Source of the DNA: Crambe crambe
Taxonomy: Eukaryota; Porifera; Demospongiae; Poecilosclerida; Crambeidae
Length of the DNA: 64,000 nt
Assembly (NCBI GenBank): GCA_963924555.1
Contig: OZ004597.1
Span: forward strand, 2,932,404 to 2,996,403
Direction of reading: 5' to 3'
The position numbers and the translations under genes were made by a program. Positions 26,054-49,692 of the stretch are shown one piece after another. The notes below the pieces were generated by a model that saw nothing but the letters and a program-made list of their open reading frames with translations, ran no database searches and was not told the DNA's origin. Within the stretch, counting starts at the first letter, position 1. Each line of letters starts with the position of its first letter.

Positions 26054-26060
26054 TATAAAG
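26054..26060 (+). promoter_or_regulatory. TATA box of small paralogue B
   Basis: TATAAAG lies 60 bases before the start codon at 26114, almost the same spacing as the TATA box of paralogue A (62 bases). Confidence 0.5.
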
Positions 26061-26113
26061 TCCTGTCATAATTATTTTAGTCAGATTGTTGTACTCTTTG
26101 GAAATTTCTAGCT

Positions 26114-26662
26114 ATGGCATCGACGAAATCAAGAAATAAACCAACACGTAAGCTGGTAGATGTCTACCAAAGAGTAGCTCTGAATTCTTGTTTACTTACA
26201 GCACTGAGACTGCATGGTGGACTCACAAGAACACCAAGTTTGCCTACAAGTGAACGAGAAAACATGGATACATACTATCCAACTAAAACACAATCCTTGA
26301 ATAATTCTCCCAAGATTCTCTGCAAATCTGGTATCCCTCTTGGTTCACTCACTGCCCAGCTGGCCTCCAAGAGTTTCTGGAATGAAGGCATGCTGAAATC
26401 AAGTCTGGAAAAAATAGCTTATACTGCTGCCCAAGAATCACCCTACTCTGCAAGTAGCTTGGATTCATTGCAAGAATCAGAGACAGAGGTAGAACAGTGT
26501 TTTGAAAGAGAAATCAGTGAGGAAAGTGTTCACACAAAAGAAAACAATGAAGATCGTGAACTGAGACATCCATTCTCAAAAATAAGGAAATGGCATACTG
26601 GAGGATGTCAGACACCACCCTTTCTGAGCCCAGGGATCACCAGAAGAGTTCAGAAACTTTAA
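26114..26662 (+). CDS. Small Ser-rich protein, unrecognised family, paralogue B
   Basis: Preferred model: exons 26114-26147 and 26202-26662, 164 residues, with a 54-base phase 1 intron (GTAAGC to TTACAG). The first exon is 34 bases, the same as in paralogue A, which supports splicing even though the intron is also open and unspliced reading would give 182 residues. It shares IPLGSLTAQLASKSFWN, a following GM...L..IA.T....ES block, DRELRH, and TPPFLSPGI near the C-terminus with paralogue A. It lacks the internal repeat. A polyadenylation signal AATAAA lies near 26734. Its end is 147 bases from the PEX7 stop on the other strand. Function unknown. Confidence 0.75.
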   Translation: MASTKSRNKPTRKLVDVYQRVALNSCLLTALRLHGGLTRTPSLPTSERENMDTYYPTKTQSLNNSPKILCKSGIPLGSLTAQLASKSFWNEGMLKSSLEKIAYTAAQESPYSASSLDSLQESETEVEQCFEREISEESVHTKENNEDRELRHPFSKIRKWHTGGCQTPPFLSPGITRRVQKL

Positions 26663-26809
26663 CAATTACACCATTATTTTGAATTGCAACATTTGTATTA
26701 CGTATATTCATCTCAGAATTTATAAAAAATTTAATAAAAGCAGCTGATGATAAAGGATTAAGTGATTGTCATTGAGCACACCATGATGTGATGTGTATCA
26801 GTATTTACT

Positions 26810-29800
26810 TCACTGGTCAAGTGTAGGTACTAGGCTGACAGGATAATAGACTTTAATGGAACGATCCCACGAGCAATCGGCAACCTAGATGGGACAGTTT
26901 GCAAGGCAATAATAAAGAGTTGTATATACAGTGACCTGATTAACCACAGCAGCTATTACTAATTAATAAGTCTTGAACATGACTCCCATATCCATAAAAG
27001 ATGTAATATCTGTTGAACCCAAAGAGGTTACTAGATTAATAGATGAAATGTTCATGAATAACACTAATAATCAAGCCCTATTACGTAGTTAAGCACACAT
27101 ATTCATGGCAGCTGCTGCTCTGAAAGGATAGTAATCTTTGCTGAATCATATTCAAAACTCTTGCTTAAATTCCAATCCTCATATGAGCATCACGCATGGC
27201 CTAATGTGGTACTATAAATGCAACCAGGACCCAATATTGCATTATTTTACAGTCATTGCACAATCACATGCACCATATATACATCACATGCACCATACAA
27301 TTATAATAATCATTATCATACAGAGGCATCAAGTCTGCCATAATAGGTATTATTGCCTTATTGTACTCAGTCACTCCCTCCCCCTCTTGAGTGGGTCACT
27401 CCTAGGCCTCGATAAATTATTTTTGAGCATTTTAGGTATGTCAAAATAGGCATCATTTTGAGAATTTTAGGTGATTTTTGCTTATTAATTTTTATGCCTG
27501 TAGCCATAGAGTCTGCATGCACAGCAACATGCAAAGTGGAGTTAGCTACATGTATACAGGTCTCAATTTAGCAAATTACAATTTACAAGTAAACATGTAA
27601 GCCTGTATAGTGTGCTTACAGTGCTATGCAAGGTTGAGTCTCTCAGCACTATATAGTGCAGTGTCAGGCTTTCTGAGCACATGGTATACAGCTGGAATGG
27701 CTGAAGCAAGTGTCCTTGTTATTCTATCTGGTACAGACAGCTCACTGAGCTCAGAATCAGAAACAGATAGTGATTATGACATCAGTGAGGCTGAAGCCAC
27801 TAGACCTAGCATTCAAGTGCCAGTAGTTAGTCTTCTAGACAAGCTCAGAAAAGTATCCTATAGGAGAGGGCAGCGGAGCGCGTTTTTTCACTGTTATCAA
27901 ATAGTTTTAATTCTCAGCAAACTTCTTCTCTGGAAGACTACATTGAAACATGTATCATGCTACAGTACAACTACAGAAAATCAGACTAACAGTTTTGTAG
28001 GGAATAATGAGTATAATGAGTCTCATTTTGTCACAATGTGAATGAGAATAATGAGCATAATGGGTTCAATTTTTTAGCATAATAGGTAGATTTAAAGCAT
28101 AATAGGCACTGTGCATGGGAATTTGAGAATAGCATAATAGGGAGAAAAGCTAGCATAATTTATCGAGGCCTAGTCACTCCCCCTTTTGAGTGGGTTTCCA
28201 TATACTACTATATCAAGCATTTTATAAACAGTTCAATTGTTCCGTCTTTCAGGTGCACAAAATCATGTTACACATTAGAATTTTCATTTCTGGTTATCCA
28301 GCCTATCCTTGAGAGACTTTTGTTGTACATTACATTATTGTTAACTTTTTACCTTTCCTGCTTCAAGAGAACAAAGGTCCAATCCAAAGGTGAACTCTGA
28401 GTGATGTGCCACAGTTTCCACTAGGGGAGAGATTGGTTTCCCTATGTCCCACAACTGAACCGTAAAGTCATATGAACACGATGCAAGCCTCCCACCCTGA
28501 AAAGGATCACACTTCACCCTCCGTACGGCCTGGGTATGGCCCCCTAAGGTTGTAACAGGCAAGGAAGGCTGCCGTAAGTCCCAGCATCGAATGGTCCTGT
28601 CCACACCCCCCGTAAAGATCAAATTCTGATCGTACTTGCTCCAATCACAAGTGAGAACTTCACCGCTGTGGGCGTGGATCTGGACAGTGCTGCCTGGAGG
28701 GTGGGTGGAGTCCCATACACGCAGGGCCTCATCAGCTATGAATAAAATAAAAACCCACACACATCATCACACAGAACTAGTTATCTGATTCCCCGAAAAT
28801 CTGTTATTCATGGGGTCTTTTGGGGTCCCTCATGAGTATTATATCACTCCTTATAGTAGAAAGACCCTTTCTCTGATCTAGTTTCTTTGATCCTCCCCCC
28901 TTATGAATTGCCATGAAATCGGTGCAGTGAAACACTGCTAATTATCTCTCCACCAAGATCAATGCATGCTGCATAGATTCTTAGTATCTTGCTGCTACTC
29001 AGATGGGCTGATATTTAGTGTGAGTAGTGAGTAAGGGAGGGAGCCTTGTCCCCAGGCCCCTCCCATAAAGAAGGGAGAGGGCCTGGTACAGACTGCTTGC
29101 GCATGCGCTAACTTTTCCGTAAATATTTCAGTAAATTTCTCCGAACATTGTTTAATCTCATTGGATTCAAAATGGAGTAATATTACGGGGCTTGCCATGT
29201 GATAGCTGGGAAACCACATGTCAAATCAAGTGGCAAAGAAAGGTCAAAGGTTAAGCTTATCCGTTTGACGTTCGCGACATTAGAAGTTTACTGCTTAGAT
29301 ATGCTGAGTGCTTTACAAAGATTTACGGATTCCCAGATTTTTTGGGAAAATAGAGCATGCACAAATAATCTATATTAGGCCCTCTCCCTTCTTTGTGGGA
29401 GGGGCCTGGGGACAAGGCTAGGAAGGAGATGTACACAGATACTTACCACCAACCGAAGCAAAGGTGTGAGGGAGATGAGGGGACCAGCAAACATTGTACA
29501 CATTTCCAACATGACCCTCGAAGACAGCCAGACAGGTGAGAGCCTGTGGGTCCCATAGTCGGACAGATTGGTCCCAAGACGAACTTAGCACCAGTTGCTC
29601 CTGCCGGGTCACGTTCCACTCCACACTAGAAACCTGTAGTCCACATGCACAAATAACCAGCTGACTGTAGTAGTGCTTGAGAAAAAGAATTCATTTCTTA
29701 TTCTGATCCCAAGCATAGAGCTCTATCTCCAGCTTTATTTTTCACCATAAGCCCTTGCAATGGGATGGACAGAAGTGTCCTGATCATTGCATTTTACAAT

Positions 29801-30491
29801 TCAGAGAGTCCACAGTGAGTCCCCTTCCACCTCTGGCCCCCACATTATTATGTAACAGACTGAATTCCAAAGCTTCCAGTCATTCCTGAATGCTGTGCTG
29901 TATTCATCACATACATGTGATATTGGTAATGTGAATTTCATCATACAGGTCTGGGCCATTGCATCACGGTTCTACCTGATATTCATAAGCAGCAAGATCA
30001 ATGAATATCTAGAGTCCTTTTTTGCATTTAGCCATGGAATGGGGCTAGGGTAGGATCCTGCTTAATCGAGTGATTACCCACATAGTTACCTCAGCAGTGT
30101 GGCCATTAAGGACAGCTGCTGGTTTATCACTGATGTTCTGATCTATCACGATCAAGCTCCCATCTCCTGCTGCTGCCACTAAAACAGCTTCATTCACTTC
30201 ACTCCAAGTCACATCAAACAAGCCATCCTTCCAGATGTAATGCCTGATCTCCTTGAACCCTCTTTGACTTTGACTTCTAAACTCTTCATACAGAGTCAGA
30301 GCTCCTTTTCCTGCAAAGTAGTACTGTCTAGCTTACTCTGCTACATCATTTCTGTCAATACCTGCTATTCCATAGTTGTTTGCACCCACAAAAGCTAGCT
30401 TGTTGGGGCTGTAGGGTGAAAATAAGACCTGATAACCGTGGATAGGAGCCGTAGAAATTATTGCTGCAGGATTAGAGGCAGCAGAAGACAT
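26810..30491 (-). CDS. PEX7: Peroxin-7, peroxisomal PTS2 receptor
   Basis: Exons 30362-30491, 30090-30310, 29447-29633, 28353-28735 and 26810-26884 join in phase to 331 residues, close to the vertebrate protein (about 323). Peroxin-7 is a cytosolic WD40 propeller that binds the N-terminal PTS2 signal of cargo and brings it to peroxisomes with PEX5/PEX13/PEX14. Diagnostic stretches are NYGIAGKG, DGLFDVTWSEVNE, LSSSWDQSVRLWDP, DWSKYDQNLIFTGGVD, LASCSYDFTVQLWD and the last exon VADCSWDRSIKVY. The last intron is 1,468 bases and holds a hAT-like element; another intron holds a long inverted-repeat element. The gene starts 144 bases from ARPIN on the opposite strand. Confidence 0.95.
27403..28172. 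mobile_element. Non-autonomous hAT-like element in the last PEX7 intron
   Basis: The 770-base element has 18-base perfect terminal inverted repeats (taggcctcgataaattat and its reverse complement) and a perfect 8-base target duplication gtcactcc (27395-27402 and 28173-28180), the hAT hallmark. An internal plus-strand reading frame (27697 onward) encodes an acidic start and VSLLDKLRK, which resembles, from memory, the region before the ZBED finger of hAT-type transposases. The frame ends early and no catalytic domain is present. Numerous taatagg-type words occur near both ends. Confidence 0.82.
29042..29419. mobile_element. Fold-back element with ~43-base terminal inverted repeats
   Basis: The left end agccttgtccccaggcccct and the right end are reverse complements over about 43 bases with one visible mismatch (cataaag against cacaaag). 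The 378-base element has no coding capacity and contains a TGCGCATGCGC palindrome at 29099-29109. Flanks are purine-rich and do not give a clear target duplication. It lies in a PEX7 intron, 27 bases from the splice donor at 29446. Confidence 0.78.
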
Positions 30492-30635
30492 CATTGCCAG
30501 TCATGTCTGAAACCTGCGACCCCGCCTATTATCGATAGTGGGCATTATTTTGAGAGTTGTGGTGTGCATTATTTAAAATTTGTAATTTTGGTGTGCATTA
30601 TTTGGAAAGCGAACCTTTATAAACATTCATAGAAG
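30492..30635. promoter_or_regulatory. PEX7/ARPIN bidirectional promoter interval
   Basis: Only 144 bases separate the two divergent start codons, so the promoters must overlap. The interval carries a degenerate repeat, tg(t/g)gcattattt, three times (near 30538, 30572 and 30592). No TATA box is seen. Confidence 0.6.
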
Positions 30636-31957
30636 ATGAGCCGAGCACATATGCTTTATGACGATCAACCTCTCCAACAGGAAGGAGTGAAGGTATCTAA
30701 ATGGACGGGAAAATGGAATCAGAAGGACTTTCAGAAGTAAGCCCATCAGGTTGCTATTTTAGCTAGAGTTTTATATTTCTCTACAGTGGGGTTGGTGTGT
30801 TAATGGAAGGCCTCTTCCTCAAGCGAGTGAAGCACACTATCCAGGACACAGCTGGAGCTAAAGTATGATTCCCTAAGTGGTACAACCGTAATAATATTAT
30901 AGTCTCACGAGCCAGACCCAATTTAAGAATCGGGTCTGGTACAGGGTTGACTGTTAGTGACCTCCCCATAATGACTTGTACTGCAGCATCGATATGTAGT
31001 GTTCCATATCGAGTTTAAGCATGGTTGCCAGCGGAAGTTTGATGTCCATGGGAAGGAGGTGGAGCCTAATTTTGGTCAGACTGGTCTAGTGCGGACTGGT
31101 TATCTACAATCCACCTACAGTGAGTTGTAAGGCTTTCTTTGTAGCAAGTTTTATTATAGCAGATTAGCAGTGTAATGCTGAAAGTATAACAAAGTAGTGG
31201 TTTTGAGTAGATGGTTATCTAGAAGTAAGTGATGATCAGACACATTTTGTTATTAAGGGAGGACTCTGAAAATTGTCATGTAGTGGGTTTATCTCGAGGC
31301 AATATCATAAGCTGGTTACTTTCTACTAAATAGTTTTCTACTCATTAATAACATTCACTACTTTTTAAATTCAGGGACAGAAGCAAAAGGAACACCAGAC
31401 ATTTTGGACTTTGCCGAGATTCGGAGTCGGTTGCAGTGCCCAGTCTCAGAGTTTGTGCAGCCCTCGCACTCACAGACACTCTGCTTATGGGGGGAGGAGG
31501 AGGCTTACAATCATGTGGAGCTTGACCACAGAGGACCTGTCAGGCTAAAGACTAAAGGAAACTCTCCATTCATAGGTAGAGGTTCTCACACACCCACTGT
31601 ATGTATTTTAATAGCCACAAGAATATCAAAATCCTTTAATGTGGTATATTCAAGCACCCCTGCAATTATTTTGGGATCTGATTGCCCCTCCCCCTTACAG
31701 AATCACTGACAAGACTAGAGACGGACCAGAAGGCACATTCCTCTAACTACACTGGAGGAGAGAAGGCGGGGCAGAGCTGGACTGACAAGGTGCTTGGGGT
31801 CAAGCAGACGCAGGATGTTCCAACTAGCTTGCTACAAGACCGGCAGGAAGGAGTGGACGAGGATGAATGGGTAAGAGGGTACAGTACAGCTCTTTATGTG
31901 TGGTAAGGGGTTACCATAGTTACATATGCATACATTGTTGTTTTACAGGAAGACTGA
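30636..31957 (+). CDS. ARPIN: Arpin, inhibitor of the Arp2/3 complex
   Basis: Exons 30636-30736, 30787-30862, 30987-31119, 31375-31575, 31701-31870 and 31949-31957 give 229 residues (human about 226). Arpin binds Arp2/3 through a C-terminal acidic tail and opposes actin branching at the lamellipodium downstream of Rac. Shared signatures are NGVGVLMEG, CQRKFDVHGKEVEPNFG, VRTGYLQSTY, GPVRLKTKG and GEKAGQSWTDKVLG. The acidic tail DEDEWED is split across the last intron so that the final exon contributes only E, D and the stop. The tail keeps the essential Trp among acidic residues. The stop lies 57 bases from the EED stop on the other strand. Confidence 0.95.
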
Positions 31958-32014
31958 GAAGAGAGTGATCGAATAGGGTGAAAGGGTTTTTTTTGTAGAG
32001 TTCTGTGAGTCATG

Positions 32015-34252
32015 TTATGTAGTTTTCTTTGGTTCTCGTTTGTCCCAACGCCAAACTGTTCCATTGTCACAAACACTCACCATTGTCCTGCAATTATCAC
32101 CACCAAATTTTAGCAATTTACTTTTTATACACAAATATATACTAAAATTATATTTCTCAAAGAACTCACGCGCTATCTTTGCTAATGGTGACTTGACGTA
32201 TGGCTGACATGCACTTGTTATGAGAGAGGTGGTGAGCTCTAAATAAAATATACATTTCTGATGAAGTAATAATTGTTAATTATAACTCACTTCATTTTTG
32301 ATGGGTCGTCAGCCGTAAGGTCCCAGTAAAATATTTTGCCACTAGTATTACCCACAGCTAGTAACTGATGCCGAAAATCCACACAAAATCGTATGAACCA
32401 TATATCACAGTGTGTCACCTCAAACCTGGGACCATGAATAGACAGACATCAACATGTACAGCCTCTCAATGTGGGGGTGGGGGGAGCTGTATTTGGGACT
32501 AAAAATGTCCTGATATCAGAGAGTCCAGACATGCATAGCACATAGCTGTTGACCTGGACAAATATTATTTATCCAGAGGGGAATTGGCTAGGTCTTGTCA
32601 GGCTCAAGCACTGGGTGTAGGTTCACAAGAACTTGTACCTATGGAGGATTGTGGGTACACTGGAAGCATCCTTTTCCTCTGGAGGTTTCCACAGGACAAC
32701 GGAGTTCTCACAGGACTTGGACAGGGCCAGGTTCCCCACCCAGTGCACACAGTCCACGTAGTTACGGTGGATGTCTCGTGTGGAGAATGAGGGAAAATGT
32801 ATGGAAACTGTGGGGAAACTCCTGCAATCAAACAAAAAATGTGAATGTGCCTCAACTACACGCACACATGGCAGATTAATAATATATCACCCCTTTAATT
32901 AAAACCAAGGTGCCTGATAGCACAGAAAACTTTGTGCTCATACAGTACATAGTGTGATATCTTACTGCTTTGTTGATCGTTGGTATTCAAATGAGTCCTT
33001 GATGGCTTTTTGGAGTTTTGGAGAGTTCAGCTCCCACAGCTTGAGGGCATGGTCCATACCACACGACACTATCCGGTCTCCAGTCAAGTTGAAGTCAGCA
33101 CTCAACACTTCATCTCTGTGACCTTCAGCTCCACCCAAGATGGCCACACACACATTGGTTTTAAGATTCCATAAGCGAAGAGCATGATCTGTAAGAGGAT
33201 TGATTCAACTTGTCTGTATGATATTCATCAACTTTCAACGATAGTTGTAGCTGGTTTAATGTCGACCCTTTACCAAATTAAAATAGTTTCTGTCGACCTT
33301 TTACCAAAGGGTTGACGAAGCTGGGTATACTGTGGTACCAGTATTGTGGGGTGAGCGCACATGTTCAGTTACCAAATTTTGCTCGATTGAGCTAGCTGGT
33401 TTAATGGCGACCCTTTACCAGTACCGAAACCGCTTCAGTGTCGACCCTTTACCAAATACTATACTTGCCTTTGCTGGCAGACAGTAGAAGCTGAGGATCT
33501 GAAGGGTGTATCTTGAGTTCATTGATGGAGTTTCCATGACCCAAATAAGACTGAAAGCACAAACGCAAATATCAACACAGTCACAATCCCAATGGGGTGT
33601 GCAATTAGACAACTCACAGCTTTGCAGTTGACAGTACTAGTGCCAATGACTCTAATGATGCCCTTGAACCCAGCTATCACAAGCAAACTCTCGTACGTCT
33701 CACTGTCATAACTCCATGTACATGTATAGAAATTCTCATCTGGCTGCACCACAGAGTCAGAACATAACATTATGTAGAGAGGTATCTCTCCCATTTCAGA
33801 GGGTGGATTAACAAGACACCTAATGCCCTCAATATTACTGTCAATAGAGAAGTGGGGTGTACCCAGACCCTAGTTTAGGAAAGCTAAGCCACATACATCT
33901 GCATCACTATATGCTTGCAATGGCTTGATGCTCCCATCCTCATTGCACTTGTAAATCGTTGCCTGAAGGAAAAGAAAATACAAGGCATTTTTTAAAATGG
34001 TCTCTCAAGTTCGCACATACCCGATTGCTTCCAACAGTGGCAAAGATTTTGCTGTCTTCAATCCACCAGTTGAACTGCACTCCAAATAAAGGCGAGCCAT
34101 GCTCCTCCTTGACAGTAATAATGGCATAGGTTATGGTGCAGGCAGCTAAAAGAGAGTAGCTAGCCAGCTCTAGCTAGCTAACCAATGCCCAGCTGGACTT
34201 TTACACTTACCTTCACCTGAGTGTTGAATTTAAAGCTTATAGGTGAAGACAT
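32015..34252 (-). CDS. EED: Polycomb protein EED (PRC2 H3K27me3-reading WD40 subunit)
   Basis: Ten exons: 34211-34252, 34021-34107, 33897-33962, 33618-33743, 33469-33550, 32966-33188, 32639-32821, 32291-32425, 32170-32238 and 32015-32087, 361 residues in continuous phase. EED is the WD40 propeller that scaffolds EZH2/SUZ12 and reads H3K27me3. Diagnostic stretches are [75 protein letters not shown] and [10 protein letters not shown]. The human protein has about 80 further disordered residues at the N-terminus; here the first exon supplies only 14 codons, though an upstream exon cannot be excluded. The intron after 33469 uses a GC donor (AAAG then GCAAGT). Confidence 0.95.
33252..33462. repeat. 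Repeated gtcgaccctttacca motif in an EED intron
   Basis: Two related blocks of about 60 bases (33252-33311 and 33398-33462) each begin ggtttaatg and each carry two copies of a tcgaccctttacca-like word. The first block also has the word in near-inverted arrangement (gtcgacc ... gggttgac). This is probably debris of an interspersed element. Confidence 0.6.
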
Positions 34253-34609
34253 GAGCAGAATCTTAGATTCCACATTATTACTTTCAAGTATACTATTTAG
34301 TGGGCATTAAATAGAATAGGCTCATTTCATATTATTAGTGAAACAATAAAATTGTGATTCCAAAATAATTTAAGTATCAAAAGAAAAACAGTGAGTCTAA
34401 TATATTAACATACAGACATACAGAACATACAAAGGACAACAAGTTTATATTTGGCAGATAGACGTACATAAATAATAAGCATGATATGATGTGAATGAGA
34501 CTCGATCCATCTAAATAAAGATATAACATATTACATATGCATGATCTACGAATAATAGATAAACACATTACATATGCGTGAAAATTTGTATATATATATT
34601 TTTAAGAGT

Positions 34610-46515
<11,906 letters not shown>

Positions 46516-47694
46516 CTTGGCAGCACCTGTAGGAGCACGCAAACAGAGCGTGAGTGCTTTGAACTTGGGACTAACGGAGATCATATACAATGACTAGTGT
46601 GCTGCATGCACAGCTAATGCGAATAGCTGCACACGTTATAGCTTTGGCCGTAATGGGCTCTAAATAGAATTCTTGTTTAATTTCCGGTCGGAGGCTAGCT
46701 AGCTAGCTAGCTAGCTGTATCCGGAGGCCACGCCCTAACTGGCCCTTGACATGACATGCGCGCGCAGTATCTGACTAACTACCTTCTAAATAAAACATGT
46801 GTAATTTTAATTTAAAGTGAAATTACTCTATATGTGCACACAGAGCAAGGGATTTGTGTATGCCCTACCATAACTCACTACTTTTAACTTTTTATCGCTT
46901 GCAACTGCTTCACTACAGCCAAAAATCAGCAAGGGACATTTTCTTTGATTTCTTCATGTTTCACATGCTAGAAGCTGATGAAGGCGAGCTTGATATTGAA
47001 GGTCTAGCAGAAGATCATACAGACTTTGAGCATATCATATGCACCAACAATGAACACGGTGCACGCTACCATACCCTCGTCCCAAAGCGAGCCTGGATAT
47101 GAGGCTAACCCTACAGCTAATCCTACAGCTATAACTGATAATTATGTCCATTCATAGAATTGTGCATGAATATTAAGGGCACACCCATTAGCTAAGCTCA
47201 TAATTTAATCATGTATTTCCGGATGATTAACACAACACTGTCACTCCTTACACGAAGAAAAGATCCTTAGAAAAAAATTTAAAAAAAACAAATAATCTCA
47301 TCTGTTTCTGTTTATTCTCAGTATAAAGTATACACATGATACACTTATTGCTAGCTAAAAACTACAACAGGAAAAGTTTTAGAATAAGGATATCATAATA
47401 CATGCTACATGATAGCCATTTAATATGCATACCTACCCAGTTGACCAGCTAGCTAGACACATGCAATGGGTAAGCATTCTGCAAAACTTACCTATAGAGT
47501 ATGATGTGACTCACTTCTAATTGGGCTCAGCAACGAAGCTTGAGAGTATCATATCATTAGGTGTCTAAATTTACGTCATCATAAATTTTTTCCCCGAAGG
47601 CTATTCTTTTCTATACGGAGCGCACCATAACATAGACTGCTGCAGGTAGTGGAGAGATTGACAGACTGTGTTGTGTGAAGTAAACGGTGCAGTC
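46516..47694. other. RSK/MYCBP divergent intergenic interval
   Basis: This 1.18-kb gap separates the RSK and MYCBP start codons. It holds a tandem run of agct (near 46697-46715), a ccacgccc GC-box-like word and a cgcgcgc patch close to the RSK side. An 82-codon open frame at 46854-47102 is present but unsupported. No TATA box was found. Confidence 0.5.
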
Positions 47695-48315
47695 ATGTCA
47701 CAGCAGAAGGTGAGACTACCCTTGCGATCTGCTAGTCTAGACTAGCTTGTTGTGTCTTATTTCTGCAGACAGAATCCAAGAGAGAGGAATTCAGAAAGTA
47801 CCTTGAAGGAGCAGGAGTACTAGATGCCTTTACAAAGGGTACTTCTCCTCTTTAATACAAAATTGCTTTAATAATTATTTCACCTATTGTTTTAGTACTT
47901 GTTGGCCTCTATGAAGAACCAGAGAAACCAAAAGAACCGCTAGAGTATCCTAAATTGAGTAGCAATTTGTACTACTTCCATAGTTTATGGAAGTTTCCTG
48001 ACCATAGCAAACTAGTTTTGTGAAGCAACACTTACATGGTGGGATGCCTGATAGTATTGACGTGGAGGCTCTCAAAAAGGAAGTCGAAGAATTGCGCCAA
48101 AAGAACCAGGACTTAGAATCTCAGGTAGCCCAGCTGCAAGCTGAGGTAAGTTACATTGCACTTGTTATTCAGCCATAGTTTATCTCCTATATGTGTACTG
48201 TGCCATTATGTAGCTTTTAAAACATACTGAAGGAACTGAGGTATGTGCATATAAATTGTATGTGAGATGACCCTGTCATTATGTTCTCATTATACAGAAT
48301 GGCCAGGCTAGCTGA
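47695..48315 (+). CDS. MYCBP: c-Myc-binding protein homologue (AMY-1)
   Basis: Exons 47695-47709, 47769-47838, 47896-47944, 48016-48145, 48214-48240 and 48298-48315 give 102 residues; the human protein has 103. Matches include SKREEFRKYLEGAGVLDAFTK, VLVGLYEEPEKPKEPLDF and a C-terminal coiled coil (EALKKEVEELRQKNQDLESQ). MYCBP binds the N-terminal region of MYC in vertebrates and also associates with AKAP and ciliary proteins. All phases agree. A poly(A) signal AATAAA at 48452-48457 lies only 23 bases before the UPRT start codon. Confidence 0.94.
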
Positions 48316-48479
48316 GATGACATGTACTATATAGCTAAATACACTTAAACATATGCAACTTCAACAAATGACAGTATTATGGATCTCCTCCCACCATATA
48401 AAACTGTACAGTTACTATGGTGATGAAGATACTATCTAATTATAAGAATGAAATAAAATTGAAGAATTAAAAAAATAGC

Positions 48480-49592
<1,113 letters not shown>

Positions 49593-49692
49593 AATAATTG
49601 AGCCATACAATCATCACACACCACAATAAAAAAAATCAGTTATTTAAAAAAAATCACTTCACTGTTGTATAATACAAACTATTAACACCACA

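Noticed and set aside
27610-28041. Independent protein-coding gene inside the hAT-like element
   Set aside because: The frame lies wholly inside the transposon, ends early, and has only a transposase-like fragment.
28341-28352. PEX7 ending at the in-frame stop at 28341
   Set aside because: The stop lies just after a donor (AAG then GTAAAA); the missing last propeller strand is found in phase at 26810-26884.
46854-47102. 82-codon plus-strand frame between RSK and MYCBP with acidic C-terminal half
   Set aside because: No recognisable domain, no clear upstream exon or start context. A possible acceptor (tacag before position 46919) is not enough. Kept out of the annotation; RNA-seq would decide.
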